This document shows positions 39,933 through 51,168 of a stretch of 64,000 nucleotides of DNA, piece by piece. Within the stretch, counting starts at the first letter, position 1. Each line of letters begins with the position of its first letter. Position numbers and translations under genes: made by a program. This DNA is from Bedellia somnulentella. Its lineage: Eukaryota; Arthropoda; Insecta; Lepidoptera; Bedelliidae. The stretch lies in the NCBI GenBank assembly GCA_963576735.1, contig OY755186.1:16417970-16481969 (forward strand), in the 5' to 3' direction. Under the pieces are notes generated by a model. The model was given only the letters and a program-made list of their open reading frames with translations. It did not search any database and was not told the DNA's origin.

Positions 39933-41758
39933 CATTTATATAATTAATCTTTCTATCCCTATAGGAATATAATTTGTCATTATTTATTATCATCGTTATC
40001 CATTTCTTTAGCTATAAGCATAAATCAGTATTTCGGGTCTTGCGTGTTGCCTTCCGAAGGCCGCGCTGCGTTTTGCAACACGTGGCAGCCACTCTACGCA
40101 GTATTTCCCACCCATCGCCATTTATATTTTGCAACATTTCTATTTCAATTGTGATATGATCGCAAATTTGCATGTAAATATAAAATACATATATTATAAT
40201 TATAAATTTGATAAGAATGTATCACACAAGCTTAAGATATATCTTAAGTCACGAATGTAATGAACTAATCACTTGTATTGTACTATATTATAAGGAATAA
40301 AAGAGAACGTAGATATTAATAATTAAAACACAGTGTGAAATTCAAAAACTACTCGCAATAGAAGACTAAGAATAAATAATTGGTTTTTTACAAAAAAAAA
40401 CACATACAATAAAAACAAAGGTGACCAGTCTCTAAAGTACAATAATAACAAGTAAAAACAGAAAAATCTACCAAAGACTAAAAAATTATAAAGTTATATC
40501 TACCGACACGTTGTATAAACGAAATTTTATACACATTTTCATTTTATATTTATGAAAAGCATTTAATGCGATAATGTAGGTAGAAAGGAAATCGGATCTT
40601 TTTATTCTAAGTAATAATTTATTACGACAATTTCTGAAAAAGGAAGCGAACGCGCAAATTCGTTCAGATGAAATTAAATTGTAAAAACTCTGACCACTTT
40701 GACACTGAAACACTTTAAAATAATATTTAATTTTGAAGGCTTGACTGGATTAATTAAATAAGACACACGTGTTTTATTAGTCTCGGTGGCAAAATATGGG
40801 TGTCGTGTCAAAGTCAGTAAATTTAATGAACAAGTAGGATTTTTTTATATGACTCTTAATGAGTTCATAATATTGTTTATTTTGTATTAATATAATCAAA
40901 AAACAATATCAATGGTGCAAATTTTAAAACCAATTATTTTTTATCAATTGGAAAATTTAGTTATTGTCTATATGAATAATAATTAAATTCACATTGATTG
41001 TCAGAAGTATCCAAAACTATTTCCGTTATAAATACGGTGTGACCAATGTAATAAATTCAGGTAGTATAAAAGTCATCGGAAGTTTATGTTTCATGAAATT
41101 GATTTAGTTTTTTGATTTTTTTTATTATCTTTTAAGTATATTGCAATTTTTAAAGGATGAAAGATAGTGGAGTATACTTCAATCCGACGTATCAAATTTA
41201 CAGTATAGTCCATCGTTTTTAAAAATTGCAGTATGTAATCATTTCTTTGATTTTATTGTAAATTAAATCATCATCATGAATAGAGTATGTTCCTCAGTGC
41301 AAGATAAAAGTAATTTGATGATACATTCAAAAAGTAAATTGCACTTTGTGTAGAAGGCGATAAGGTTTCGATTTGATAATGAAATATAACTGAATGAGAC
41401 GTTTAGGAATGAATATGATTCAAAATTTTGGGAGCAACATAATGCACGTAAGCTTAGCTTATACCAAAAAAAACATTTTTCGCGGAATAGAATATTCCTT
41501 CATTTACTAATGGCAATTTTTGTTTGTATAGTAAAGATAATTATATCATGTTTACACTTTCTCGGCTTGTAAAATATTTTGAAATTGAGGCACAGAATAT
41601 AATGTTATGGATATCAAATAATATAATGTATATAAGTATACACTTTTTGAAGGAACGAAACAAATGTTTTATTTAAATTATTGTTCATTAAAGTCGAAAA
41701 AATATTTAGTTGTTTTATTTCTCTTCTAAATTTGTAAGAATACGAGTAAAATATAAAC
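38533..41758. other. Long intergenic stretch without a supported gene
   Basis: AT-rich. A tRNA-like scrap in reverse lies at about 39150-39205 (GGGATTCAAACCCGCGAT). The open frame at 39439-39726 has a basic, AT-driven composition and no recognised domain. A (TA)n microsatellite is at 39886. Confidence 0.45.
39886..39929. repeat. (TA)n microsatellite, ~22 units
   Basis: 44 bp of uninterrupted alternating A and T. Confidence 0.97.
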
Positions 41759-41936
41759 AGCTAACGGTATTGGGGCTTTTAAGGGATTTTTTGGTGATGC
41801 GGTTGGAGACCCATCATCAACAACCTTCATTTTACCACCTTTTCCCCATTCACATTTCAAAAAGTGGCTGAGGAATTTTTAATTCCTTAGCTCTGGCTAC
41901 CCGTTCCAGGGCTTTACAGCCGTGAGTATATGTAAG
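41759..41936 (+). mobile_element. Family A, subfamily a, 5'-truncated
   Basis: Starts within the body at CTAACGGTATTGGGGCTTTT and ends GAGTATATGTAAGT. Confidence 0.82.
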
Positions 41937-42112
41937 TAAAATATAAAACATCGTGGACTCCGGGCAACAGCAGGTAATAAAAAAGTTTTAGTTATAGTGT
42001 TTGGTTAAGAATAATCATAACATTCAGTAATCAAGCACCTCTGCTTAATCTTCGGGGATGTACATCGTGATAAGGTTTTGTTAATATTATTGATTTTTTA
42101 TGTATGATAGTC

Positions 42113-42490
42113 CAGCGACATAATAGTCGAGTGGATAGAACACCCGCCCGAAAACAGAAGGGCGTGAGTTCCAATCCTGGGTCGGTCCTACACCAATTTG
42201 TCTTTTCTAAAGTCATATGTGTGGTTAATTTATCATGGTTGTTAACGATGAGGGAAAACATAGTGAGGAAACCCACATGGCTGAGTTGTACTTAGTCATG
42301 TGACAGTGTATTCGTACAAAACGGCGATAGGCCTGCCCCCTATCACGTGAGTACACTGTCCATGCGAAACGTGGGTACTCTTAACACCGGGTGACAAAGT
42401 CACGTAATGTTCAGAAGTATTAGTACCTCTGCCAACCCCTTCGGGGATAAACGGCGTGAACGTTTATGTTTATTTATATGTTATGTTATG
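42113..42490 (+). mobile_element. Family D SINE, full length
   Basis: Head CGACATAATAGTCGAGTGGA, GTTCCAATCCTGGG (box B), body with GGCCTGCCCCCTATCACGTG, 3' end GGCGTGAACGTTTATG. Head CCCGCCCGAAAACAGAAGGG is shared with the copy at 49190 and differs from the other D heads, so D has at least two head subfamilies. Confidence 0.87.
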
Positions 42491-42761
42491 ATTATGTATA
42501 TGTTGCGTAGCTTTACATTGAAGCTTACTCAAAGTTTCTGCAGTGATCAAAATATATCTTTTCTTTTTGGAATGTCTTAAGTTAAATTTCATTTTTCAAT
42601 AGTTTCTTATCGTCCATTCTTCTCTTTTCGGGACTTATTAAGTGATTTTTAGTCAACGCTGCTGGGGGCCTACCATCATACTTTGTTTGGCAAATTTTTA
42701 CCCTCGCAACTTCTATGACGAAAGGTACAGGCAGAATATTTGAATCATCTTTTTATCGGAT

Positions 42762-42905
42762 TTCGTGTTTCTAAGGCCACGTTAAGCCATCGTCACGGCT
42801 GATATCACGATAGTAGTTGTTAATCTGGCAGCCTACCCACATAAGGCCAGTGTAGTGGACTATAGTCAAATCCTGGGTAGGCTCGCTCCCTCTGTTGTGA
42901 TAATG
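42762..42905 (+). mobile_element. Family F SINE body, diverged
   Basis: AAGGCCACGTTAAGCCATCG, ACGATAGTAGTTGTTAATCT, AGTGTAGTGGACTATAGTCA. The tRNA head is missing. Confidence 0.6.
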
Positions 42906-42950
42906 GTATGACGAAATAAGAACCTCGTTTTCTACTCTCAAACTATACCC

Positions 42951-43202
42951 ATACATATATACATATATATACTCACGGCTATAAATCCCTAGATGGGGTA
43001 GCCAGACCTAAGGAATTAGTAATTCCTCAGCCACTTTTGGAAAGTTAAGTGGGGAAAAAATGGTAAAATAAGGGTTGTTGGTGATGGGTCTCCAACCGCA
43101 TCGCCCAAAAATCCCTTTAAAGCCCCAATACCGTTAGTAGCTTCTTACGTACACCCGCCGGAAGAATTGGGGTAGAGCTATTCTAAGCCGACACTACACA
43201 GC
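42951..43202 (-). mobile_element. Family A, subfamily a
   Basis: ATACATATATACATATATAT tail through CGACACTACACAGC. Full length. Confidence 0.87.
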
Positions 43203-43877
43203 AACTAACCCAATACTTCTAAACCCTAATCACCCTTAAAGTAATTACTAATTATCGCCTAAACTTAAATCATTAACAGCTTTGAACTCTTGCACAATAC
43301 AGTGAGTCTATTTTAGGAAATTAAAAAAAAGATTTTAAAAAAACAAACATTCACACAAAAAAACATTACTACATTTCCAAAATAAATAAAAACTATGCAA
43401 AAATAACACAAAATATTTCATGCATAATATTAATATGAAACCAAAACCCATACATAAAGATATATTTTATGACAAACCGTAAAACATTCGCCATTCGCTA
43501 TTACTCAAAATTGACCAAGAAATGTGCAATAAAATCGAAATTGCAATCGCTAAGTTAAGTAGTTTGAAAGTTTTATCCTCACCGTTTCATAAACTGACTT
43601 CGAATAAAGTGAGGGTTCCATGTTCCTTACAAAGATAGTAACTTTTCCTTTGAGTATAATAATGAGAGAAGATCATCAGAATGATTACCGCAATTTAACT
43701 CTTGCATTAAACTCTGTGATGAAGAAAACTTTTTTAATTTCCTGTGGAAAGTTCAACTTGTAAAATAAGTTTAAGTTCAATAAAATCTCTTTATTCTTTG
43801 TCTCATCTTTATTTATAACAAAAGTTTGTGTACAATGAAGTATAAAATTCTTTATAATGTATTTTACAACATTAAAT
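43203..43877. other. Unassigned intergenic DNA
   Basis: Very AT-rich; nothing recognised. Confidence 0.5.
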
Positions 43878-43987
43878 AATGAATGTGAGAGAAGCAAGAG
43901 AGATTTGTCAGGATCGTGCAAAGTGTTGATATATTGTCTCTGTCTACCCCAACGCGAATTATAGGCGTGAGTATGAGAAAGTAAGTA
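43878..43987 (+). mobile_element. Family B LINE 3' end
   Basis: ATGAATGTGAGAGAAGCAAG, GAGATTTGTCAGGATCGTGC, TCTGTCTACCCCAACGCGAA, GGCGTGAGTATGAG. Confidence 0.7.
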
Positions 43988-44170
43988 AATAGGGTGGTGT
44001 ACTATTATATAGAATATGTGCCTTATGTTTTATTAAATGTATCGTCCAGGTAGTTTCCTTTACCACAAAGTGGCATCTATATAGGGGTTAACTTTATATT
44101 GAGGTAATACCTACCATGCATTCTCATTGCCTACCTCTTTCTTGATTTAAATCCATTACTTATATTACTT

Positions 44171-44934
44171 ATATACCTATATTACAAATGCAAAAGTAAC
44201 TCTGTCTGTCTGTCTGTTACGCTTTCTCGCTTAAACCTCTCAAACGATTTTAATGAAATTTGGCACAGTCAATCTTTAGACCCCCAAAAAGGACATAGGC
44301 TATCTTTTATTGCAAAAATTGGGATGAAGAGGTTAAAATAGGGGTTAAAAAGTTTGTACGGGATTATTTTAATTTCAAAAGCTATAACCATAAAACTTTA
44401 TATTTAAGCACTTGATAAGAAACAAGAAAACATTTGTTTTAGCGTTTTTGGAATTTCACTCTGTGAGGGAATAAAATAAGAGTTGAAAGTTTTTCTGAAG
44501 TTTGCCTTTTTTTGCGCATTTGGGCACTGAATAAGAACCAAAAAATCGTTTCCTCTAGCATTTTCAAGTTTTGACCAGTGTGGGGGTGAAATAGGGGTTG
44601 AAGATTTGTATGGGTGTTCGTAAATTTTGAAGGTAAAATCATGTAACTTGGTCTGTAGAATTACCAAAATTCGAACAAGATAAAATGGATTCCGAACGGG
44701 AACTACGAAGCCAAACTTTTTGTATACTTAATATTCCTGCCTGCCCCCTATCACGTGAGTACATTGTCCAAGCAAAACGTGGGTACTCTGAACAACTGAC
44801 AATCTCACGTGATGTTTAGAAGTATTAGTCACTCTGCCAACCCCTTCGGGGATATCCGGCGTGCGACTTTGAGTCTTTGAGGTAAATATTAAAATTAAAA
44901 GCATGCAGACGAAGATGCGGGTACCAGCTAGTAA
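44171..44934 (+). mobile_element. Helitron-like repeat with a nested family D SINE
   Basis: Starts ATATTACAAATGCAAAAGTA, ACTCTGTCTGTCTGTCTGTT and contains TTTAATGAAATTTGGCACAG. It ends GAAGATGCGGGTACCAGCTAG before a T. These ends match the layout of widespread lepidopteran Helitron-like elements (3' CTAG, insertion beside T). The family D piece at 44739-44882 interrupts it. No Rep/helicase gene is present. Confidence 0.6.
44739..44882 (+). mobile_element. Family D SINE, 5'-truncated, nested
   Basis: CTGCCCCCTATCACGTGAGT to CCTTCGGGGATATCCGGCGT. Confidence 0.75.
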
Positions 44935-45157
44935 CTTCACTAAAGAACACTATAGAAATAAAGAAATTGCGATATTGGACACTACTTTTATAAGTGTTTT
45001 GCCAAAGTGTATGGCAATATTAGTTAGCTTTCACACGTACCGGCGTATCTTAATGTACCAGATCATACTCTTCAACAATAAGTATTCCGATTCAACAATC
45101 GAGATGTGAGATGTCACTAAGAGTAATATGTATTAAACTATCAGTATGTATAAGTAT

Positions 45158-45680
45158 AACACCGCTTATCGTGCAGACAATGAGGGTTCAAATTCCGGGT
45201 AGGCATAGGCTTGTTGTAGACAACTTGTCTTTTCTAAAATCATATGTATGATTAGTTTAACAGTGAAGGAAAGTTTGCTGTTAGTGTCGGCTTAGAATAA
45301 CACTACCCCATTTCTGCCGGTGGGTGTACGTAAGAGGCGACTAACGGTGTTGGGGCTTTTAAGGGATTTTTGGGCGATGCGGTTGGAGACCCATCACCAA
45401 CAACCTTTATTTTGCCATCTTTTCCCCATCCAACTTTCCAAAAGTGGCTGAGGAACTTCTAGTTCCTTAGCTCTGGCTACCCCTTCTTGGTATTTATAAC
45501 CGTGAGTATATGTATGCATGTATGAAGGAAAACATAGTGAAGAAATCCACATGGCTGAGTTGTATTTAGTCATGTGACAGTGTACAAAACAACGATAGGC
45601 CTATCACGTGAGTACAGATGTTCAGAAGTATAAGTACCTCTGCCATCAGCTTGGTATACAGCGTGAACGTTTGATTTTAA
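45158..45680 (+). mobile_element. Family D SINE split by a family A copy
   Basis: The 5' part, 45158-45276, has ACACCGCTTATCGTGCAGAC and GGTTCAAATTCCGGG (box B). The 3' part, 45524-45680, resumes GAAGGAAAACATAGTGAAGA and ends CAGCGTGAACGTTTG. Confidence 0.82.
45277..45523 (+). mobile_element. Family A, subfamily a, nested in family D
   Basis: TSD GAAGGAAA at 45265-45272 and 45524-45531, about 4 bp beyond the apparent left edge. Confidence 0.9.
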
Positions 45681-46004
45681 GTAAGTATGAATTGAAGAAA
45701 AATTCAGCATAGTTCACAGTTGCGAAATTTTAACTTTTAAGTTATTATTTGGTTCTTACCTATCATGATGATGGATGTGTATTATAATGATACAGAAAGG
45801 AAGATAAATATTATTTTTTATCGTGTAAATGTGGCTCTTTAAAACACAATACACGTCGAAAATATTAGCTTATGAAGTTGACTGTACTTCATAAACACTT
45901 TGAACTTTTAACGCTTAGAATTCGAGTACTGTAGGCTTAAAATATCAAATATTAAGATTGAAATAGCAACACCTGAATCTTAGGGGTAATTCAAATCGTG
46001 AGAG

Positions 46005-46090
46005 GCCAGTGGGGATAAGAAGCCCCTATCGATCAAACGGTCTAAATATCCCGAGTCAGTCCTACACCAAAATGATCCGTATAAATGAAT
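46005..46090 (+). mobile_element. Family D head fragment, eroded
   Basis: GAGAGGCCAGTGGGGATAAG, CCGAGTCAGTCCTACACCAA. Only the tRNA-derived head region. Confidence 0.4.
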
Positions 46091-46111
46091 TAATTATTGC
46101 AACTGTTCAAT

Positions 46112-46612
46112 AATACATACATAGATACATACATACTCACGGCAATGAATCCCAAAAAAGGGTAGCAAGAGCTGTGTAGCAAGGCTGTGTAGTGTCGGCT
46201 TGGATAGCACTACCCTATTTCTTCCGGTGGGTGTACGTAAGAGGCGACTAACGGTATTGGGGATTTAAGGGATTTTTGGGCGATGCGGCTGGAGACCCAT
46301 CACCAACAAACTTTATTTAACCATCTTCTCCCCACTAAACTTTCCAAAAGTGGGAATTTTTATTCCTTAGCTCTGGCTACCCCATCTAGGGATTTATAGC
46401 CGTGAGTATATGTATGTATGTATGTAGAGCTTCAGAGCTAAAAACTTCTCAGTCACATTTGGATAAGTTGATAGGGGAGAAGATGGTAAAGTATCATTGG
46501 TGATATGCTTTCAACCGCATCGCCCAAAAACCACTTTAGAAAGACTCATACCGTTAGTCGCCTCTTACGATACCCGAGGGTAGAAAGGGGTAATAGACAT
46601 TATATTTCTATT
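46112..46612 (-). mobile_element. Family A, subfamily c, split by another family A copy
   Basis: The 3' part is at 46112-46183 (ATACTCACGGCAATGAATCC). The remainder is at 46427-46612 (GAGCTTCAGAGCTAAAAACT to TACCCGAGGGTAGAAAGGGG). The two parts are in register once 46184-46426 is removed. Confidence 0.8.
46184..46426 (+). mobile_element. Family A, subfamily a, nested in subfamily c
   Basis: CTGTGTAGTGTCGGCTTGGA to GTATGTATGTATGTA. Opposite orientation to its host copy, which shows subfamily a was active after subfamily c. Confidence 0.87.
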
Positions 46613-46674
46613 ATATTATGCACATCAAATGAAATAAAAAACAATTTATAATTATCCTAAAGCGAATCCATTCA

Positions 46675-46913
46675 ACATATATACATATACTCACGGCTAT
46701 AAATCCCAGGAAGGGGTAGCTAAAGAATAAGAAATTCCTCAGCCACTTTTGGAAATTTGAGTGGGGAAAAGATAGTAAAAATAAAGGTTTTTGGTGATGG
46801 GTCTCCAACCGCATCGCCCAAAAATCCCTTAATAGCCCCATACCGTTAGTCGCCTCTTACGTACACCCACCGGAAGAAATGGGGAAGTGCTATTCTAAAC
46901 CGACACTACACAG
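46675..46913 (-). mobile_element. Family A, subfamily a
   Basis: CATATATACATATACTCACG to CCGACACTACACAGC. ~12 bp missing near CTAAAGAATAAGAAATTCC. Confidence 0.87.
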
Positions 46914-47379
46914 CAAACACTCAATAAAACATCTTATGAAAGACATTGAGTTTTCTTTTCGTTTTTGTCAAAAGCAATATGGCCGTCTTTTGGGTAGAAA
47001 ACGTTCTTTTGTGCGCTCCGGCTCGAGCGGAGCTGGTTTAGGGATCCGTAAAATTCATTTATTTCCGAGTAATTCTCGAGCCTTTTTGATACTGCTTGCT
47101 TGCTTTATGATGCTTTTTCCGAAAAATTACAAGTGATAAATAAATTCATACAACTATCTATCAATAAAATAAATAAGGAATCTGTTCGGTCACAAAAAAA
47201 AACCAATTCAAAATTCATTAATTTTCAAAACAAAACATAACAATAATTATTAAGTCTGTGGCTCCCGCACTAGGTTAAACCTGTATCGCGGGCAGCCTAA
47301 TAAATCATACAATAAAGGATCTTGGATACAATGAGAATATATGATATTATATTCTTTTCGTTACAATACATTTTTTTAA
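46914..47379. other. Unassigned intergenic DNA
   Basis: The open frame at 46879-47136 starts inside the family A copy and has no recognised domain, so it is not called as a gene. Confidence 0.4.
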
Positions 47380-47545
47380 GGCAGGTGTCCGAAGTACAAA
47401 GAATAAAAGAGCATGTATGAAAAGATTGATGGATGTGAGTGAAGCTAGAGAGGTTTGCCAGGATCGTGCGGAGTGGCGATCGATAGTCTCTGCCTACCCC
47501 AATGGGAACTAACGGCGTGAGAATATGTATGTATGTATGTATGTA
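47380..47545 (+). mobile_element. Family B LINE 3' end
   Basis: GGCAGGTGTCCGAAGTACAA, AGATTGATGGATGTGAGTGA, AGGATCGTGCGGAGTGGCGA, then GGCGTGAGAATATG and (TATG)n. Confidence 0.78.
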
Positions 47546-47711
47546 CATTTTTTTTATATTTAAGATCAATATAATAAGTCAGGTCAATTTGAAATGTTGT
47601 TTTCAAAGTGTTGCTACATATTTAATAATGTAGTTTTATTTCCTTATTTTGTTGTTGGTCCACCTTTAATAGGTAAATTAATGATAATATACACAAAAAT
47701 CGTCGGCTATG

Positions 47712-48175
47712 CTGTGTAGTGTCGGCTTAGAATAGCACTACCCCATTTCTTCCGGTGGGTGTACGTAAGAGGCGACTAACGGACTTGGGGCTTTTAAGGG
47801 CCGGCGCTGACTGCCGGCATGGCATGGCAAAGGATTTCGGTACAGATATAGCATTTTTAATCTTATTACCATGAGTATAGAATTCATTTTACTTTATTTT
47901 GACACAACGATGCCGACGTTCTGTCCTACCGCGGCCTCCCTCGGCATCGTTGTGTCAAAATGAATTCTATACGCATGGTAATAAGATTAAAAATGCTATT
48001 TCTGTACCGAAATCCTTTGCCATGCCATGCCGGCAGTCAGCGCCGGCCCTAAGGGATTTTTGGGCGATGCGGTTGGAGACCCATCACCAACAACCTTTAT
48101 TTCACCATCTTTTCCCCACGCAACTTCCAAAGGTGGCTAGGAATGTCTCATTCCCTAGCTCTGGCTACCCCTGAA
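47712..48175 (+). mobile_element. Family A, subfamily a, split by a palindromic element
   Basis: Head half 47712-47797 and body half 48050-48175, in register as GGGCTTTTAAGGGATTTTTG once the insertion is removed. The 3' block stops at TGGCTACCCC, where an opposed copy starts. Confidence 0.9.
47798..48049. mobile_element. Near-perfect palindromic Harbinger-like MITE
   Basis: 252 bp, two arms of ~107-117 bp. The ends are GGGCCGGCGCTGACTGCCGG and its complement, and the arms run inward through AAGGATTTCGGTACAGA and ACACAACGATGCCGA. A 10-bp extra block (around 47894) in the left arm is the main asymmetry. TAA TSD at 47795-47797 and 48050-48052. The transcript would fold into one long hairpin. 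The loop is ~25 bp and there is no coding capacity. Confidence 0.9.
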
Positions 48176-48301
48176 TGAAGTATCGTTGGTGATGGGTCTC
48201 CAACCGCATCGCCCAAACCACTTGAAAAACTCCATACCCTTAGTCTTACGACACCCGTGGGTGAAAAAGGGTAGTGATATTCCAAGTTGGCACTACGCGG
48301 C
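48176..48301 (-). mobile_element. Family A, subfamily c, head half
   Basis: TGAAGTATCGTTGGTGATGG to CCAAGTTGGCACTACGCGG. It lacks its 3' part and is fused tail-to-tail with the preceding copy. Confidence 0.75.
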
Positions 48302-48654
48302 AATACTAATACTATTATTAATAAAGTAAAAAAAATAAATGCGTCAGAACCTAAACAAGGAACTGGCGATTTCCGCTCTCTTGTTGATTGTATCAAATTG
48401 CAAAGGCCTTTCTTTCGGCTTCCATTTTGTTTTCTCAACGCACCTAAACAAACCAACGAGGTTTTGAACATCATAATACCTTTTTCATTGCTTTTTTAGT
48501 CAAAAATTTTGCTTGAAACGTCAAAAGATATTAATTGATTTATGATTGATTTTAGTAGAATAAATATAGAGTCTAAATCATACTTACAAAATAAATACTC
48601 TTTATAGGCACTTAATTTATCAGAAGACAAAGGGGAACCCTTTTTTTTAGTCTT

Positions 48655-48835
48655 TTGTATTTTTTGCTATAGCGGAGATGGAAATACGCTATTTGTGAAA
48701 ATTTCAGCTTTCTATATGTATGTTATGTGTTATGTCAGTATATGTATGGTATGTTCAGCTTTCTAGCTATCACGGTTTATAAGATACAGCCTAGAGATGG
48801 ACAGACAGCGGAGGCTTAATAGCAGGGCCTCGTTT
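48655..48835 (+). repeat. Degenerate interspersed repeat
   Basis: TGAAAATTTCAGCTTTCTA occurs, followed by a second TTCAGCTTTCTAGCTATCAC, then CAGCCTAGAGATGGACAGAC and GGGCCTCGTTTTACCC. Similar to 19495-19625. A 40-bp TATGT-rich insertion splits the motif. Confidence 0.5.
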
Positions 48836-49189
48836 TACCCATTGTGTACAAAACCCATTGCACAAGTACTTCACACCAGCTTACAATATTCCCCCGTCAT
48901 TTATAGTCGTGACTATTGGCGCTAAAGTTACTCTAAAATGCATTCTGGAAAATGCACTACAGCTTCACTGAATTATGCGGCTCATTTAGACCATGTAGTT
49001 TAAACGTGCACCACATAAAAGAAGCCTTAAAAGGTTTTCGCGGTATTTCAACTGGAAGTAAGTAGAAAATAAACATTTCGAATATTTTTAAAGTTAAAGG
49101 GAAATTACTGATGACAAAATTCATATTCTTAAAAACTTATGCCGAAGTTTGATATGATGTAATGGTAAATAATAATATGGTATAAAATA

Positions 49190-49558
49190 TAACATAACAT
49201 AAACGTTCACGCCGTTTATCCCCGAAGGGGTTGGCAGAGGTACCAATACTCCTGAACTCACATGGCAAGCGCCATCTAGTTTCCAGAGAAGGTACCCACG
49301 TTTTGCTTAGACAGTGTACTCACGTGATAGGGGGCAGGCCTATCGCCGTTTTCTATGAATACACTGTCACATGACTAAGTACAACTCAGCCATGTGGGTT
49401 TCCTCACGATGTTTTCCCTCACCGTTAGCAACCATGATAAATTAACCACACATATGACTTTAGAAAAGACAAATTGGTGTAGGCCCGTCCCAGGATTGGA
49501 ACTCACGCCCTTCTGTTTTTCGGGCGGGTGTTCTTACCCACTGGACTATCATGTCGCT
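49190..49558 (-). mobile_element. Family D SINE, full length
   Basis: Tail (ATGTT)n at the left; on the - strand the head reads GCGACATGATAGTCCAGTGG and GAGTTCCAATCCTGGG. It shares its head subfamily with 42113-42490. Confidence 0.87.
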
Positions 49559-49651
49559 TATATAAAATATATCGTTAAAAAATAAAAATATATTATGTTA
49601 TTTGTACATATCAAATTGATGAGGTTTAGTTTCAGTATGAGTTCATTATAT

Positions 49652-49848
49652 TTTAAGTTTAGAATGTCACTATCCCTTTCTACCTACGGGTGTCGTAAGG
49701 GTTAAGGTTAATTGGTTTTTGGGCGATGCGGTTCACCAACGATACTTTATTTCTACCACCTCCCCTCTAATCTTTCAAATGTGGCTGAGGAGTTTGTAGC
49801 TCTGGAGCTCTGGCTACCCTTTTTCGGGATTTATAGCCGTGAGTATAT
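49652..49848 (+). mobile_element. Family A, subfamily c, internal deletions
   Basis: TTTAGAATGTCACTATCCCT, GATGCGGTTCACCAACGATA, TATAGCCGTGAGTATATAA. Confidence 0.75.
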
Positions 49849-50141
49849 AATACTCGTAGTTAACTAAGACAAATGTCGCTTTCGGAATATTCAGGCCATA
49901 AACATCACACTTCTTGAAAACATAAAACATAGTGTGAAATGAAGCATCTGGGAAATCCGTCACGTACGCCAGTTTGAATATTGTTCCTCTCAAATTCAAT
50001 AAGGCTAACATTGTAAGGCTTCACATGACGAGAATTCGCTAAATTTCACTTACAACTTAAGCTCTTTTTCGGGATACAACATTTTGATCTCAGAATTCAA
50101 TTAGGTGAGTCCCTTGAATGTAACTCACTATAAGATAGTTA

Positions 50142-50353
50142 TACATACATACATATACTCACGGCTATAAATCCCTTGACGGGGTAGCCAGAGCTTTGGA
50201 ATGAGAAACTCCTAAGCCACTTTTGGAAGTTGAGTGGGGAAAAGATGGCAAAATAAAGGTTGTTGGTGATGGGTCTCCAACTTAGGTTAGTCGCCTCTTA
50301 CGTACACCCACCGAAGAAACGGGGTAGTGTTAGTCTAACCCGACACTACATAG
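50142..50353 (-). mobile_element. Family A, internal deletion
   Basis: Body segment around GCATCGCCCAAAAATCCC is missing: GGGTCTCCAACTTAGG joins to TTAGTCGCCTCTTACG. Confidence 0.85.
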
Positions 50354-50396
50354 CGAATAATAAATATAATAATATGAGATAGTTATAATATATCTA

Positions 50397-50531
50397 ATAG
50401 AATAAAAGTGCATGTATGAGAAGAATGTTGAATATGACAGGACCAAGCGAGATTTGTCAGAATTTTACAAAGTGGCGATTTATAGTCTCTGCCTACCCCC
50501 GTGGAGGCAACGGGCGTGAGTATAAGTAAGT
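50397..50531 (+). mobile_element. Family B LINE 3' end, diverged
   Basis: AGAATAAAAGTGCATGTATG, GAGATTTGTCAGAATTTTAC, CTGCCTACCCCCGTGGAGGC, GGCGTGAGTATAAGTAAG. Confidence 0.68.
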
Positions 50532-50654
50532 AGAATATATCTACGTTTCCGTTAAAATGCAAAAAACGTATTGTGCACATTAACCAAGTATGTTTACATC
50601 ATAGGATTTTGCTCGTTATAGTACGAATTATTTTCAACTCTAAAACTCACTCTG

Positions 50655-50803
50655 TCAGACTCAAACGATCACGTTGTACTATATATCTCCGGAGTGGCAG
50701 AGCTTTTTATACTTCTGAACATCATACAGATGTAATTTTTGGCCACCTCATTTACATAGTACCCACGTTTTGCTTGGACAGGGCATTTTTGCGATAGGGC
50801 GCC
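50655..50803 (-). mobile_element. Family D SINE, 3' fragment, diverged
   Basis: CAAACGATCACGTTGTACTA, ACTTCTGAACATCATACAGA, GTACCCACGTTTTGCTTGGA. Confidence 0.6.
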
Positions 50804-51076
50804 GGAAAATCCCTAGCTTTTTTTGCAAAAATACGGATAATTAGACCGCGGTGATAATTTTTTTTAATCTGACTAAGTTTTTTGTAAAAAAAACTAGTCG
50901 GTTTAGTAAGATTGTGCTTCTTTAATGCTGATTGGCTGATTTCTGTTTGCACGCCAACTCCTATTCTGATTGGGTCGTCATTGTACTATTGAGATATTAT
51001 ACATACATACATAGCTACAGTTATGTAGGGTAAGGAATGACAATATTTTTGTTTATCATATTTGTATCCTTCTGTC

Positions 51077-51168
51077 CTTTATTTTACCATATTTTCCACA
51101 CACCAAAAGTGGGAAAGGAATTTCTTACTCTTAAGCTCTGGTTACCCCTTTGTGGTATTTATAAGTTT
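51077..51168 (+). mobile_element. Family A 3' fragment, diverged
   Basis: CCTTTATTTTACCATATTTT, CCAAAAGTGGGAAAGGAATT, CTCTGGTTACCCCTTTGTGG. Confidence 0.55.
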
